A stretch of DNA of 64,000 bases from Pseudisothecium myosuroides. Its lineage: Eukaryota > Streptophyta > Bryopsida > Hypnales > Lembophyllaceae. Under the pieces are notes generated by a model that ran no database searches, was not told the DNA's origin, and saw only the letters and a program-made list of their open reading frames with translations. Shown here in pieces: positions 35,301-46,074 of this stretch (positions are counted from its first letter, which is position 1; every line of letters starts with the position of its first letter). The position numbers and the translations under genes were made by a program. The stretch spans positions 4,340,001 to 4,404,000 of the forward strand of contig OX637293.1 of the NCBI GenBank assembly GCA_951799445.1, in the 5' to 3' direction.

Positions 35301-38300
35301 TGACCAAATTATCACGACTATAATCTCCTTGTAGCCTTCACTGTGCAACGATCTCCAGATTTGGTACGCAATTTGAAGTCTAAGCGACTCTTCTGGAACA
35401 GTTTAGATATCGAACTGCTGTCATTGCAGGTACAAGTCAAAAAAGCAGTTAGAAATAAGGACCTTCTAATACCTACTGAAAATGGGAGTGGAGGCTCGAA
35501 TTCTGCAAAGGGGATGCGTGCACCTACAATTCGAAGAAGCAAACTCCTTATTGTGGATCTCGCTGGTTCAGAGCGTGTTGATAAATCAGGTTTGTTATGG
35601 ATTCCTTTTCCATCCCACTGGTGATCAAGAAGACGTGTGTTAATATGCTATGTCTACATAATGCATCTTTGCTTGCTTTACAAGAATCACATTCTCCTCT
35701 TCTAGGGCAGTGGCGGGTAACCATGAAATTTTTCTATTGGTTTAACACAGGCAGTGAGGGGCACACATTGGAGGAAGCAAAATCCATCAACTTGTCATTG
35801 ACAGCGTTGGGGAAATGTATCAATGCTTTAGCGGAAAACAGTCCTCATGTCCCCATTCGGGACTCTAAGTTGACAAGGCTATTGCGTGATTCCTTCGGTG
35901 GTAAGACGTTACTGTCTGTCTTTCTGCCTTTTACTTGTTCCATTTTGTCTCATAGCTGGTAGCTGCGATTGACAGCGTTGAGGAAGTGTGTCAATGCTTT
36001 AGCGGAAAATGTAATCTCTCCTGTAACAACGGGGAGATTCTGTGGATTTGAGACAGGAAGTTTACTGTAACAAAGGCCTCCTGTTTTACGGCCAAACGCT
36101 ATTTCCTGAAATTCATCGATATCTCTGACCGCAGGAACGGCTCGTACATCTTTGATTGTTACGATTGGACCCTCACCAAGGCATAGAGGAGAAACAACTA
36201 GTACTATCATGTTTGGCCAGAGAGTAAGGCGTTGCGTTCCATTTACAATTTTTAGATGTATTCAGTTGGGACATTTTTAGTATGAAACTCTTTCTGTTCC
36301 TATCCTTTGACATGGAACTTTGACAAATTGTTACAGGCAATGAAGGTCGAGAACATGGTAAAACTTAAGGAGGAGTTTGACTATAAAAGCCTTTGCCGAA
36401 GAATGGAAGCTGAACTAGACAGGCTTGTTGCAGAAAATGAGAGGCAGACGAAAGCTCGGCAAGAAAACGATGAAGAACTAGATCGGACAGTAGAAGAAAG
36501 TCGATTGCTTGTGATAGAGGCCGAGAATCGCCTTCAAACTGCTCTAGAAGTACGTCAGACTATTCACGTTCAACGTGGGAGCTTGAGTATGCACACTGTT
36601 CATTGAAGACCGAGTTAGCAAGTGCTCAATTCATAAATGAACAGAATCTCTTATCTCCTCAAATGTTTAGAGACCATCGAGATTCTTACCATTGTACACC
36701 GTCTACCGACTGTCTAGTTGGTGTTGTACAGAGTTTGACTTGCACTGGTTCCGTTTGTGAGAAATTCTACTTGCTATTTTCTGTTCTGGCCTGGCCTATA
36801 TCTTGTGGTCCTAAATTGAACTATTTTAATGTTTGCAGTCTATGATGACCGAGAAAATTATCTACGAACAGGAAGTGGAGGAGTTACGGCAGAAGTGTGA
36901 GAAAGGATGTGAAGAGGTGGAAGAACTTCGGCAGAGGCTGGAAGAAGTTATTCATGTTCGGGATATGTTGCAGGACGAAGTCAAAGTATTGGCACTTGAA
37001 CGCCAGAATGAGCAACAAGAGGTGAGTGGCTGTTTTGAACCTCAGTTCAGAACTACGAAATCTCTTTTGAGATGATTGTGCTTGTGTACAAGAGGTTGTT
37101 AGCTTTTTGGATTATAGCTCAGCAATAGTCACCATCGTATGCATGCAGAGAATCATTCTGTCGTCATATTTTGAAAGGAAGAAACCTTTGATCGGGTTGT
37201 TTGTCGTTAGTGACAGGGACCTGCTAAGGAGCTCTGTGTTTTGTTTATCTGCTATCCTCTTGTGTTATAATGTTGATTTGTAGTAAGTGTTAAAACCCTT
37301 AGTTATGAGAGATGTAGATAGTAGGGCATGCAAAGATCGAGCGGTAAGCGATAGCCGAAGGATGTGACGTGCAGATACGCTTACCACAGCCAGCAATTGA
37401 ATTTATCTGCTTTTGTTGGCTGCGGTTTCAGAAACACATTCAAGTAGAGAACCTGAAGATGCACAAAGAGAAAATGGAAAAGCATCGTAAGGAAAGGAAA
37501 GAGCAGATCGAGAAGCATGAAAAGGAACTGGGAGAAGCGCTGGCCAGTTTAAAGCTTGAGCGTTCACATCGTGAACGCTTGGAGGAGGAGCTGGGCAACC
37601 AACGTCTCCAGCTTGCGCAGTTTGAGCGCATGGAGAAGGACCTCCGGGCTGCCACGCCTCAAATCCAACGTGATTCGGAGGTGAGTGGTTCCTAATGATC
37701 TTCTCAGACTGTAACTCACGCAATATTCGCACTATTCCCGAATCAGCCATCAACAAGTGCTGATTTAATCTGAGTATTGTAACTTTGTTTGCATCATATC
37801 AAGTTATAATGAATCTGCTCTTCACCTGCCTTGATATGATTGGTTAAGTGCCTATCACTTGCAGTCGTGCTCCTTTGCATTTTCGAATAAGTTTAAACTA
37901 GTTTGTGGTTTTCCCAGCTGATTCAAATGATTGTTTTCTTCAGACTTCTGGTCACCCTATCTCCAATGGTCGTGAGGTTAAATGGTTTTATAAATTTTCA
38001 GAGTGTTACCCATGCATGGCAGAGAGATCCCTTTAGCGAGGAAAGTGCCGTTCTAAAAGTAGTTCTTAGATTTTTTTCATTACATCTCTTTTCAGAACTT
38101 TGACAAGTAACAATCAGGTTTGTCTTGTTTCTGGAATCTATGAAACATGCGCTGAAATGTGTTTACTGATATTTTGAACAGCAGTCTAATTTTCAAAGCC
38201 TTGAGATCGAGGAGCTTCGAGGACGGCTGGCAAAGGAACGCCAGGATCTCGAACACTCTGATGACCAAAGTGTTCAGATTGCGGAACTTCGAGCACAACT

Positions 38301-41033
38301 GGAGAAGGAACGCCGGAAGCTGGAACAGGCTGATGAACAAAGCATAGAAATTGCGGAACTTCAAACATTGCTAGATAATGAACGTCAGAAGGTCTTACAT
38401 TTTGAAGAGCAAACCATTGAGATTGCAGAGCTCCGGACACTGCTGGAAAATGAACGTCAGAACCGTGATCAGCTGGAACAGGAGCTCAGGGTTGCCAAAA
38501 CACAGATGTCTAAAAGAAATGTAAATGGTAGTCTGACAAGGCAACAAGGCGATGAACTTCTGACGGTGAGACATAGACTGGACGAGGAGTTGAGGGAGAG
38601 GGAGAGACTAGAGGAGGAAGTTCGGCATCTTAAAGAGCAAGTTTCTGTCCTTACTGAGGAGCATGATGAGGTAGTTAATCACGGCCATCTTCTTAACAAC
38701 TGCACACCCTGCCAGACTCTGCGTATATTATTGGACCAAAGACTGAGAAGTTGCACTATTGTGGATACGTTTTGGAAGTGCTGACATTGGTGCTATGGTT
38801 TTGATCTCACAAGATGTTTGGCTCGCAATTACTGAACTCTTTTTCTCACTGGTACAATGGTGGCAGCATTCACGGAGAATAATGACGAATGGAGGTTCGG
38901 GTAGAAGCTCACTTGGTTCGGAAAGCCCTCTTATAAGCCTCAGCAAGCCTAACCATATGCGTGACACCATCAACGGCCAGAGAGCAACCATCGCCAAGCT
39001 CTTCGAGCAAGGTAGGGCTTACCATACTTTTTATGCCAGATAGAACGACTCTTTGGCTTTATTTGTGTTGACGTTTGAATTTCTTTGAAAAGAGCATGCA
39101 GCTTAATCAAATACGATCAGTATGCAGAACTCTTTCTTCTTTCGTATTGGTTCTACGGACTGTCGAGACCATCATGTTCTCTAAATTTCGAATTTTGGTT
39201 GCATGACATAGGATTTATGCAACTGTTCAATTTTTTGATACTGAATTTACAATCGTTCGTTTGGTGGTTTATAGTTGGCCTTCACAAGATACTTTCGTTG
39301 TTGGAATCTGAGGATGTTGATGTTCGCGTCCACGCTGTTAAGGTCGTGGCAAATCTTGCGGCCGAAGGTAACTCTCTCCGTCTTAAGTGGAAACGTCATC
39401 CTGGTTGGCTTATTTATTTTAGTTGCAGAAAAAGCAACCAAGTCTTGAGAAAGTGTGAGGGTCGGCTATTCCAGACTCTCTGGACTTCGAGCAATGGGGA
39501 ATGCTGACATTGCGTTTCTATGGGCCCCTTTCGTTGCCACTCAAGATTGGAAATTTTGCTCCATTGTTGGCATTGTTACATTACAGTTCTTGTAAAATCA
39601 CCACCTGTGTTCCGTGCTTACTAGTTTTCTGATGCACCAATAGATGCAATGTTTAATTCCATGATACTTAACTCACGTGTGACTGTCATTTCAGAAGCCA
39701 ACCAAGAGAAAATTGTAGAGGCTGGGGGGTTGGGATCCTTGCTCATGCTTCTACAGAGCTCAGAAGATGAGACTATCAGGCGTGTAGCGGCTGGCGCTGT
39801 GGCCAACCTTGCCATGAATGGTAACTTCTTCATCTGACAGTGTCCTGGATCTTCTTTTACCTAGAGGTGATGTTTTCATTGCATATTTCTTCTGGTTGGA
39901 AAGGAGTTCACCTTCTTTGTTTTGAATGCAGAAACAAACCAGGAGTTAATTATGTCTCAAGGTGGAATAGGTCTTCTTGCTCGAACAGCGGACGATGCTG
40001 AAGACCCGCAAACACTGCGAATGGTTGCTGGTGCTATAGCAAACTTATGCGGCAATGGTGCTTCTCCTTCCCATTTGTTATCTGCAAATGCCACCAGATT
40101 TCTGTTCAGTTCTGCACTTCCTTTAAGTCTTCCACATGGCATACCGCTTGTGTCACTGGATATTTGCATATTTTCGTGGATTCTTGGTGGGTAATGCCTT
40201 CCGAGGATAGAAGATTTCAACAGTGAGGTTTCATTGTCTTTGGAATCGTGCAGACAAGCTCCAAGTCAAACTGAGAGAGGAGGGTGGCATTCGAGCACTC
40301 CTTGGTATGGTTCGATCAAGGCATCCTGACGTGCTGGCCCAAGTTGCGAGGGGAATCGCAAACTTTGCCAAGTGTGAATCACGGGGTGCTGCTCAAGGTA
40401 ACGTAGCAGTGCTTATTGATGCCATGATGTAATCTACCTCATACTTACTGAATTTGAGGCATTTTGGATTAACTCTCTATTGAACATCTGTAGGTTACAA
40501 GTTGGGCAGGTCTTTACTTATTGATGATGGAGCCTTGCCCTGGATTGTGGCCAATGCTAACAACGAAGCATCACCCATACGCCGTCACATTGAACTAGCT
40601 CTTTGTCACTTAGCCCAGCATGGTACGGGACAGTTGTCTTTCTTCACCTCGTTTCACTTGTGTTTATCTGCTTGGGAGGAAATTTTGCAATAGTTGCATG
40701 AACTTATTTTTTTTGTTGAAAGGTACTTGACGAGGGAAATACGTACCAAAGCTCATATCTACCAAAGGGTGATTATTTGCCCTGACGAATAATCGAATAT
40801 CTTAACAAACTGCAGTCTACCTGTATTTTCGATCAGGACACCTAATACTTGGGTAATGTCATGATTTTGCAGAAGTGAACGCCAAGGATCTTGTTTTAGG
40901 CGGGGCCTTGTGGGAACTGGTACGAATTTCTCGAGAGTGTTCTAGAGAAGACATCCGGAACCTTGCCCAACGCACTTTAAATGCCAGTGGCACTTTCCAA
41001 GTAGAATTAAGGCGTCTCCATTTAGTCTATTAA
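32387..41033 (+). CDS. ARK: Armadillo-repeat kinesin (ARK type), 19 exons
   Basis: A plus-end-directed-type microtubule motor with the plant ARK domain order. Predicted exons: 32387-32615, 34122-34222, 34327-34449, 34717-34902, 35011-35232, 35430-35589, 35751-35900, 36135-36223, 36337-36549, 36839-37021, 37432-37680, 38182-38670, 38867-39011, 39275-39367, 39695-39820, 39932-40057, 40254-40397, 40494-40622, 40873-41033. All phases agree (1105 residues). The Ser/Pro/Thr-rich N-terminal tail (1-76) precedes the motor (about 77-420), with P-loop GQTGTGKT (165-172), switch [10 protein letters not shown] (276-284), switch II DLAGSE (330-335), and then [19 protein letters not shown], a hallmark following the motor in this family. 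A coiled coil (about 420-800) includes four tandem 24-residue units (644-739). [13 protein letters not shown] leads into armadillo repeats (about 847-1090) with [37 protein letters not shown] and [11 protein letters not shown]. Plant relatives act on microtubule dynamics, nuclear movement and tip growth. No stop or frameshift seen. Confidence 0.92.
38206..38493 (+). repeat. Four tandem 72-bp (24-codon) coiled-coil units in the kinesin exon 12
   Basis: Units start at 38206, 38278, 38350 and 38422 and read [18 protein letters not shown]..., [18 protein letters not shown]..., [18 protein letters not shown]... and [18 protein letters not shown].... The spacing is exactly 72 bp with no gap, so the array arose by in-frame duplication within one exon. 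Twenty-four residues is not a multiple of seven, so the heptad register must adjust at each unit. Confidence 0.9.
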
Positions 41034-42030
41034 ATTCAAAAAATAAAAAACCATTCATCTCCTGAATCAGGGTAAATTTCTTGCCCTCCAGCCATGTCGC
41101 TCATGTGCGATCGTCTGTAAGATAAAGACGCCAGTTTATACTACTTTTAACTATTTTTTTCTATTTGTGTTTCATAGTTTACTGTAATAAGAACGATTTG
41201 GCAAATCTCCAGTCCCCACTTGGATGGATTTGGCGAAATGCAGTAAAAAGGAAACCCAAATTTTCTGTACTCATGTCGCAAACGCCTGAAGCAGGTTAAG
41301 TCCGCCAAAAATACACTGCTCCTGATCCATTCGTTGGGTCATTCGTCAGGTAGTTCCAATTTTCCTTGTCATCTCTTTGTGTAATTAGTTCCTGCTGCCA
41401 CGACCGTAATTTCATTTCAACTAGGTCTGAATAATCCTCAGTTTACGCTGTGTTTGTCAATGCTAGGTCTACTAACGATAACGTAGAATATGTTCACATC
41501 ACCCATAATTTCTTTGAAACATTAATAACAATCTTCCAATGATAATCGTGGTCATAGGAATTAACTGTCACACCATTATCTGAGATTTTTTCTTTGGGTA
41601 TGCAGATGTGTCAATGGTTGCTAAATCAATGCACATTTCATGCTCATAGACACTTACTTTCACCACAATTGTCCATGATGTGTATTTCATTATTCTTGAT
41701 GTGATTTGTGTTGCCATGAATTCTGTGACCTGCAACACATTTGTGCCTTCAGGCTGGGTTCTTCTTTTGGTTCCGCTCCTGCCCTTGGGCTTGCCCCCTT
41801 TCTTTTGGTTTCCTCCCCCCGCCCTTCAGGTGTGTCTTCGGCCTTCAGGTGTGTTCTCGGCCCAAGGGCATTTATTTATAAAGATCCACCCTTTTATGGG
41901 TTTCATTCCTGCAACACATTTGTCTGAAGTGATCCACACAATCTTGGCTGATACGGCTGTGCTGATTCTGTTATGATTGAGAAGAACAGGATTCCAGTGA
42001 AGGAGCATGTCAGTTTTACAACTGGTAGAA
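41034..42030. other. 3' flank of the kinesin gene, no further gene
   Basis: Moderately AT-rich sequence follows the stop codon. Around 41750-41875 there is a short GC-rich patch with repeated GCCCTTGGG/GGCCTTCAGGTGTG motifs. Open frames there are proline- and phenylalanine-rich and lack domains. Confidence 0.5.
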
Positions 42031-42285
42031 TTTTCATGATAGTGATGAAGTGATGAATTCTACAATGATACAACATGATACATCACACTGCTGATATGAC
42101 AACCTTATAAATCTCTTCAACCCAATTTTTGTGATAGTGATGAATTTTGCAATAATACAATAGGCTGTTGATATGGCAACCTTATAAACCTCTTCTACCC
42201 AATATTCATGATAGTGATGAATTCTGCAATGATACAAGAGACTCCTAATATGACAATCTTATAAACCTCTTCAACCCTTAGAAGG
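42031..42285 (+). repeat. Tandem repeat, about 78-bp unit, three units
   Basis: GATAGTGATGAATTyTrCAATGATACAA and ACAAyCTTATAAACCTCTTC-like blocks recur with units starting at about 42036, 42131 and 42208. The first unit carries a short internal duplication (GTGATGAA). The units have no coding meaning. Confidence 0.8.
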
Positions 42286-42944
42286 TCATCACAAAGAGTT
42301 AGACTTGTTGAAACATTTTTAACTTAAATGTTGTAGTATTAATGCATTTTTTTCACATTTTCTTTTATTATTGTGACATTAGTTGCGAATTTTAGTGGTG
42401 AATTTTTTTGCCAATGGAAGGATAATAAATGCATTCCAACTTCAAAATGTTCATTTTAAGTATATTGATGAATTTGATATTCTAAGTGGTAGATTTGTCA
42501 AGGGGTCTCTTTTAAAGTATTGATAGTCTTCACTATGCACCACCTTGTTTATTATATTCCATGGACTAAAAGCTAGAGACTTCTGACTCACGACTTCAAT
42601 GTGAGCAAGGATAGGGGATTCTAATGTTGTCCAAATATCACATAGTTGGTAATAGAATTAAAGAATAGGATCTCAACATTCATGGCACATGAATTACCTA
42701 GCTAGTAGGTCTAGGTATTTCATATAAAACAAAAGTCTGACTTCAATTAAGAATTACAAAAGCAATGGATTTTTTTATAAACTTATCTACAATATGAATA
42801 TTGCAATTTTTAATAGTGCAACCATATGAGAAATTTTAAAATTGCTTTCTTGCAAGTCAAAAAACCTTACTCAATTGAAATAGCAGTACAAAAATTCATG
42901 ATGGTTTTGAGGTTTGACTAAATGCTCGTAGATTCCATCCTTAT

Positions 42945-43100
42945 AAGATTTAAAGAAGTCTAAGTATATTGATCAAAATAAAGATTCTCAAAGCTTGCCA
43001 TTTGTGCTACAAGGTATCATTGCTTCTTGAAGAGTTTTAAATATATTGACCAAAGTAGAGATTATCAAGGCTTGCCATTTGTGCTACAAGGTATAATTGT
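42945..43100 (+). repeat. Two tandem copies of a 77-bp repeat
   Basis: The blocks AATATATTGAyCAAAnTAnAGATT, GCTTGCCATTTGTGCTACAAGGTAT and ATTG(C/T)TTCTT occur twice back to back, with the GCTTGCCATTTGTGC block near 42997 and 43072. Confidence 0.75.
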
Positions 43101-43958
43101 TTCTTTCTAATTGCCTACCTAAATCAAAGGGTTTTGATCTTGACGGTCAAAGGCTTTAACCCGGAATGACAATTGCTCCATGGATATATTGCATGGTTGG
43201 AATATGTTTTTGGTTTGATTCTCCAATTTGACTTATTGATGTTAGGATGGATTGCCTAATTGGCATTGGAGGCTAAATTGTTAGAGTTTAAAGAACTTGA
43301 TTTACATTTAAAATTGATTCTATTAGAATTACCTACATTGACAACAAGTGTCTACTTGACTTGAGTGGCTAGGAAGAATTGACTGGGCCAATCAAAGGGT
43401 CAATTCTCCTGATGAAGCAAGGGTCCTTTTTGCATCCTTGAAAAGGAAAGTGTTATATGAACAAAATTCTCTTATATGGCTTCTCATTTAACCTTAATCC
43501 TTGAATTAACCAATACGTCCTTCCCAAGTATCTAGCAAAGCATAATATCTTTCCAACATGGGAAGGACCACTATACATTCAAATCACATTTGGCACCTGT
43601 GTGGCGAAATAATTTAATTTTGGCATTTGGACAATTTGGTAGCTAGTTCAAGTTTTCTTGACTTTGGGCACATAAGTTAGTTCTTCCTAATTCTTTGACA
43701 CCCCTCATTGCAATAATGTTTTTTTTCCTATTCATGTGTAAATGCGTTCCTATTTCTAAACTTTCTCTTGAATATTCAAAATTGACAACAATGAAATTTT
43801 TCTCAGATTTTCAGAAATACTTGTACAATTTTTCATAGTTTAGACATTTTCCAATTTTTCCCATATTTTTTTTGAAACTGACTTACACGTGTAGGGCATT
43901 GCCTGGTTACACAAAGTTACATTTTTACATTAAAATTTTAGGACTGTTACCAAAAAGA

Positions 43959-44040
43959 GTCAACAGCAGGGATCGAACCTGCGACGGACTGAGCCCAGCG
44001 GAACTGATCTCCGCCGCCATCACCACTCGGCCATGTTGAC
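43959..44040 (-). tRNA. tRNA-Ser-like gene with aberrant anticodon loop, possible pseudo-tRNA
   Basis: On the minus strand, 82 bases fold as a type II tRNA: acceptor GTCAACA/TGTTGAC (7 pairs), box A TGGCCGAGTGG, anticodon stem GCGGA/TCCGC, a serine-type variable arm starting TGGGCTC, T-arm GCAGG/CCTGC with box B GGTTCGATCCC, and a TTTTT polymerase III terminator just downstream (43952-43956). The anticodon loop reads GATCAGT, which puts UCA at positions 34-36 and an A where U33 is expected. UCA would read UGA. Loss of U33 argues against normal decoding, so this may be a tRNA-Ser relic with preserved promoters. Confidence 0.7.
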
Positions 44041-44331
44041 GTGCAAATCAGAAGAGTTTTCCCACCCTAAGGGAAAATTCCCAGCTAACTAATCTCACCA
44101 GCATTTTGCACCGGTTTATTATCTTTTGTTGTTCTAAATTCATTCATAAAATTGGATACAGCTAATAGACCTCAATTCTTCTATTAAATTTTTTTATTTT
44201 TTTATTTTTATTTTTTCAAACAAATGCAATCCTATCCCCAAAAGACTTTCGTCAGGGTGAGTAGCTTGAGAAGAACATTTAATCATTATTTGTCAGAGGA
44301 TAAAACATCATCACAGAAGTATACTTCAACA

Positions 44332-45175
44332 TAACATTCAGAGAGGCTGCTTTTCCTCTCTGGAATTCTCGTTCACAAAATTCATCCTTATTGAGACAGT
44401 GGCAGTACATTTATAGTTTGCTTCATTTTCTTTTGCTAATTCTAGGACCAAACATACAAATCTACAAATAATTGTAAAAAAGAATGGTTTGCCAAAATCT
44501 CAAAGATTCCATTGAATAATACTCTAAAACAATTTACCCAGATACCATTAGTAACTTATTTTTAGTATCGAGTGTGAAGACAAGCTCTTTATGTATACAT
44601 ATGTTGGTAGAAGGTAGAACAACCCATGTGGGATATGTAAATTAGAATTTGTAATTTCTCAACCAGGAATTGTTTTAAAGTAGAATTTTAGACCTCATTT
44701 AGGAATAGTAAAATAACTTTTTTCAAAAAACTTTGAACTAAGAAAAGTTGGTAAATCATGCTAACTTTCATCTCCAAAAATCCGTTTGAGATTTCAATTC
44801 TTCAATAAAAAATTATGGACAAAATTGAGAGAAGATGTTTGGAAATGTCAAAGAAAATGTCCCTTTCAACCCCTCTCCGAAATTTGTCCATAACTTTTGA
44901 TTAGAAGCTTGAAACCTCAAACTGAATTTTGGAGATGAAATTTAGCATGATTTACCAACTTTTCTTAGTTCAAATTTTTTTTTTAAAGTTATTTTACTAT
45001 GCCTAAATGAGGTCTGAAATTCTACTTCAAATATAATTTATGCTCTAATTTTACATAACTAAGTGAGCGGTTAAGCTCCTATTCCAATTCTAATTTACAT
45101 ATCCCATATTGTTTGTTTCACCTCCTACCACCCAATATGTAGATATAGAGTTGTCTTCTTCATTACAAAACACAA
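44332..45175. mobile_element. Fold-back element, copy 2 (complete palindrome)
   Basis: The core, about 44575-45165, is two inverted arms of nearly 290 bp centred near 44865. Matching blocks are ACAAGCTCTTTATGTATACAT-like, CCCATGTGGGATATGTAAATTAGAATT, TAGGCATAGTAAAATAACTT-like, AAAAGTTGGTAAATCATGCTAA and TTGTCCATAA(C)TTTT. Same-strand homology with 11925-12640 extends to about 44332 at the left (CATAACATTCAG, CTCTCTGGA blocks). No coding sequence was seen. Confidence 0.75.
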
Positions 45176-45430
45176 AAGTAAATGATTTGTGAGGCAAAGC
45201 AAAGAAGTGGCTCAATACCATATTCTCCATTAATTTTTTGCTTACTAATTTAAAGAAAATCTTTAAATCCCCAATGCTTCTTTTTTAATTAGGAGTCAAT
45301 GTTAAGCACTGCAGTCTTCACGTTTGACAAGTCTTTTTCTTTTCTTTTTGCTATGGTACTAGATAGCTGTGACTTATTTGGTCCATCTTCAGTTCTTTGA
45401 CAAATTGTTTGTAATTATTGATTGCATGAT

Positions 45431-45479
45431 GAATATACCACATCATTTCATCGAGAGGATGAAATGATGTGGTATATTC
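45431..45479. repeat. Perfect 22-bp inverted repeat with 5-base loop
   Basis: Bases 45431-45452 and 45458-45479 are exact reverse complements around GAGAG. Such a perfect short hairpin is unexpected in otherwise decayed DNA and suggests recent formation or conservation. The stem is shorter than typical plant microRNA precursors. Confidence 0.9.
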
Positions 45480-45846
45480 GATATCAGCAGAGGCAGTGTT
45501 GAAACTTGCTATTGAATGTTATGAATGAAACACAGCTACAAACATTCTGCTAAGTTAAACATTTTGAGAGTGTAATTCAAATATTTTCGTTGAGAGAGTA
45601 GCAGCACCCTCACACACAGCATTCTTGAGAGCCTCCTCCCATTCTGTTGTCCGATGGTATGGGATATTCCTACAAGGGAGATTTTAGATTGTGGTTCATT
45701 TAAGATATTTGAGTGATGTGAATTAATTCTTTTTGGATCTATAATTTGCAGATGTTGATGTTTCTACAACATAATAAAAATGATTTAGCCCAAATATGCC
45801 TATGAAACCAAATTGTGGTTTTTGAATGATTTCAAATGCAAAAAGC

Positions 45847-46074
45847 TTAACCTTCAAAGGACAAACTAGTGCTCGTGGAAATCATCCCTTTGGTTATCGT
45901 GTGAATCATTGACTTTAAAATTGCAAATGCATTCATTGGAAGTCAAACTATGGGTGAAGACCTCCCTTTTTCACAACATAATTCTAAGGATGGATAGTTG
46001 CATTTCTGACCTACTAGAAGGATTCCCTGCCATCCATCGGACAAAAAACATCTTTATCGGCCTTGAAGGGTTAA
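45847..46074. mobile_element. 230-bp TTAA MITE, copy 2
   Basis: It begins TTAACCTTCAAAGGAC and ends GGCCTTGAAGGGTTAA, with TTAA at 45847-45850 and 46071-46074. At 228 bp it is the same size and has the same interior as the copy at 10891-11120. Confidence 0.8.

Noticed and set aside
42031..42285. Regularly spaced repeats considered as CRISPR-like
   Set aside because: Direct tandem units without spacers in a plant genome; an ordinary minisatellite.
43959..44040. Selenocysteine tRNA
   Set aside because: UCA at the anticodon position is suggestive, but acceptor and T-stem are the 7+5 pairs of a normal serine tRNA and land plants lack this pathway.
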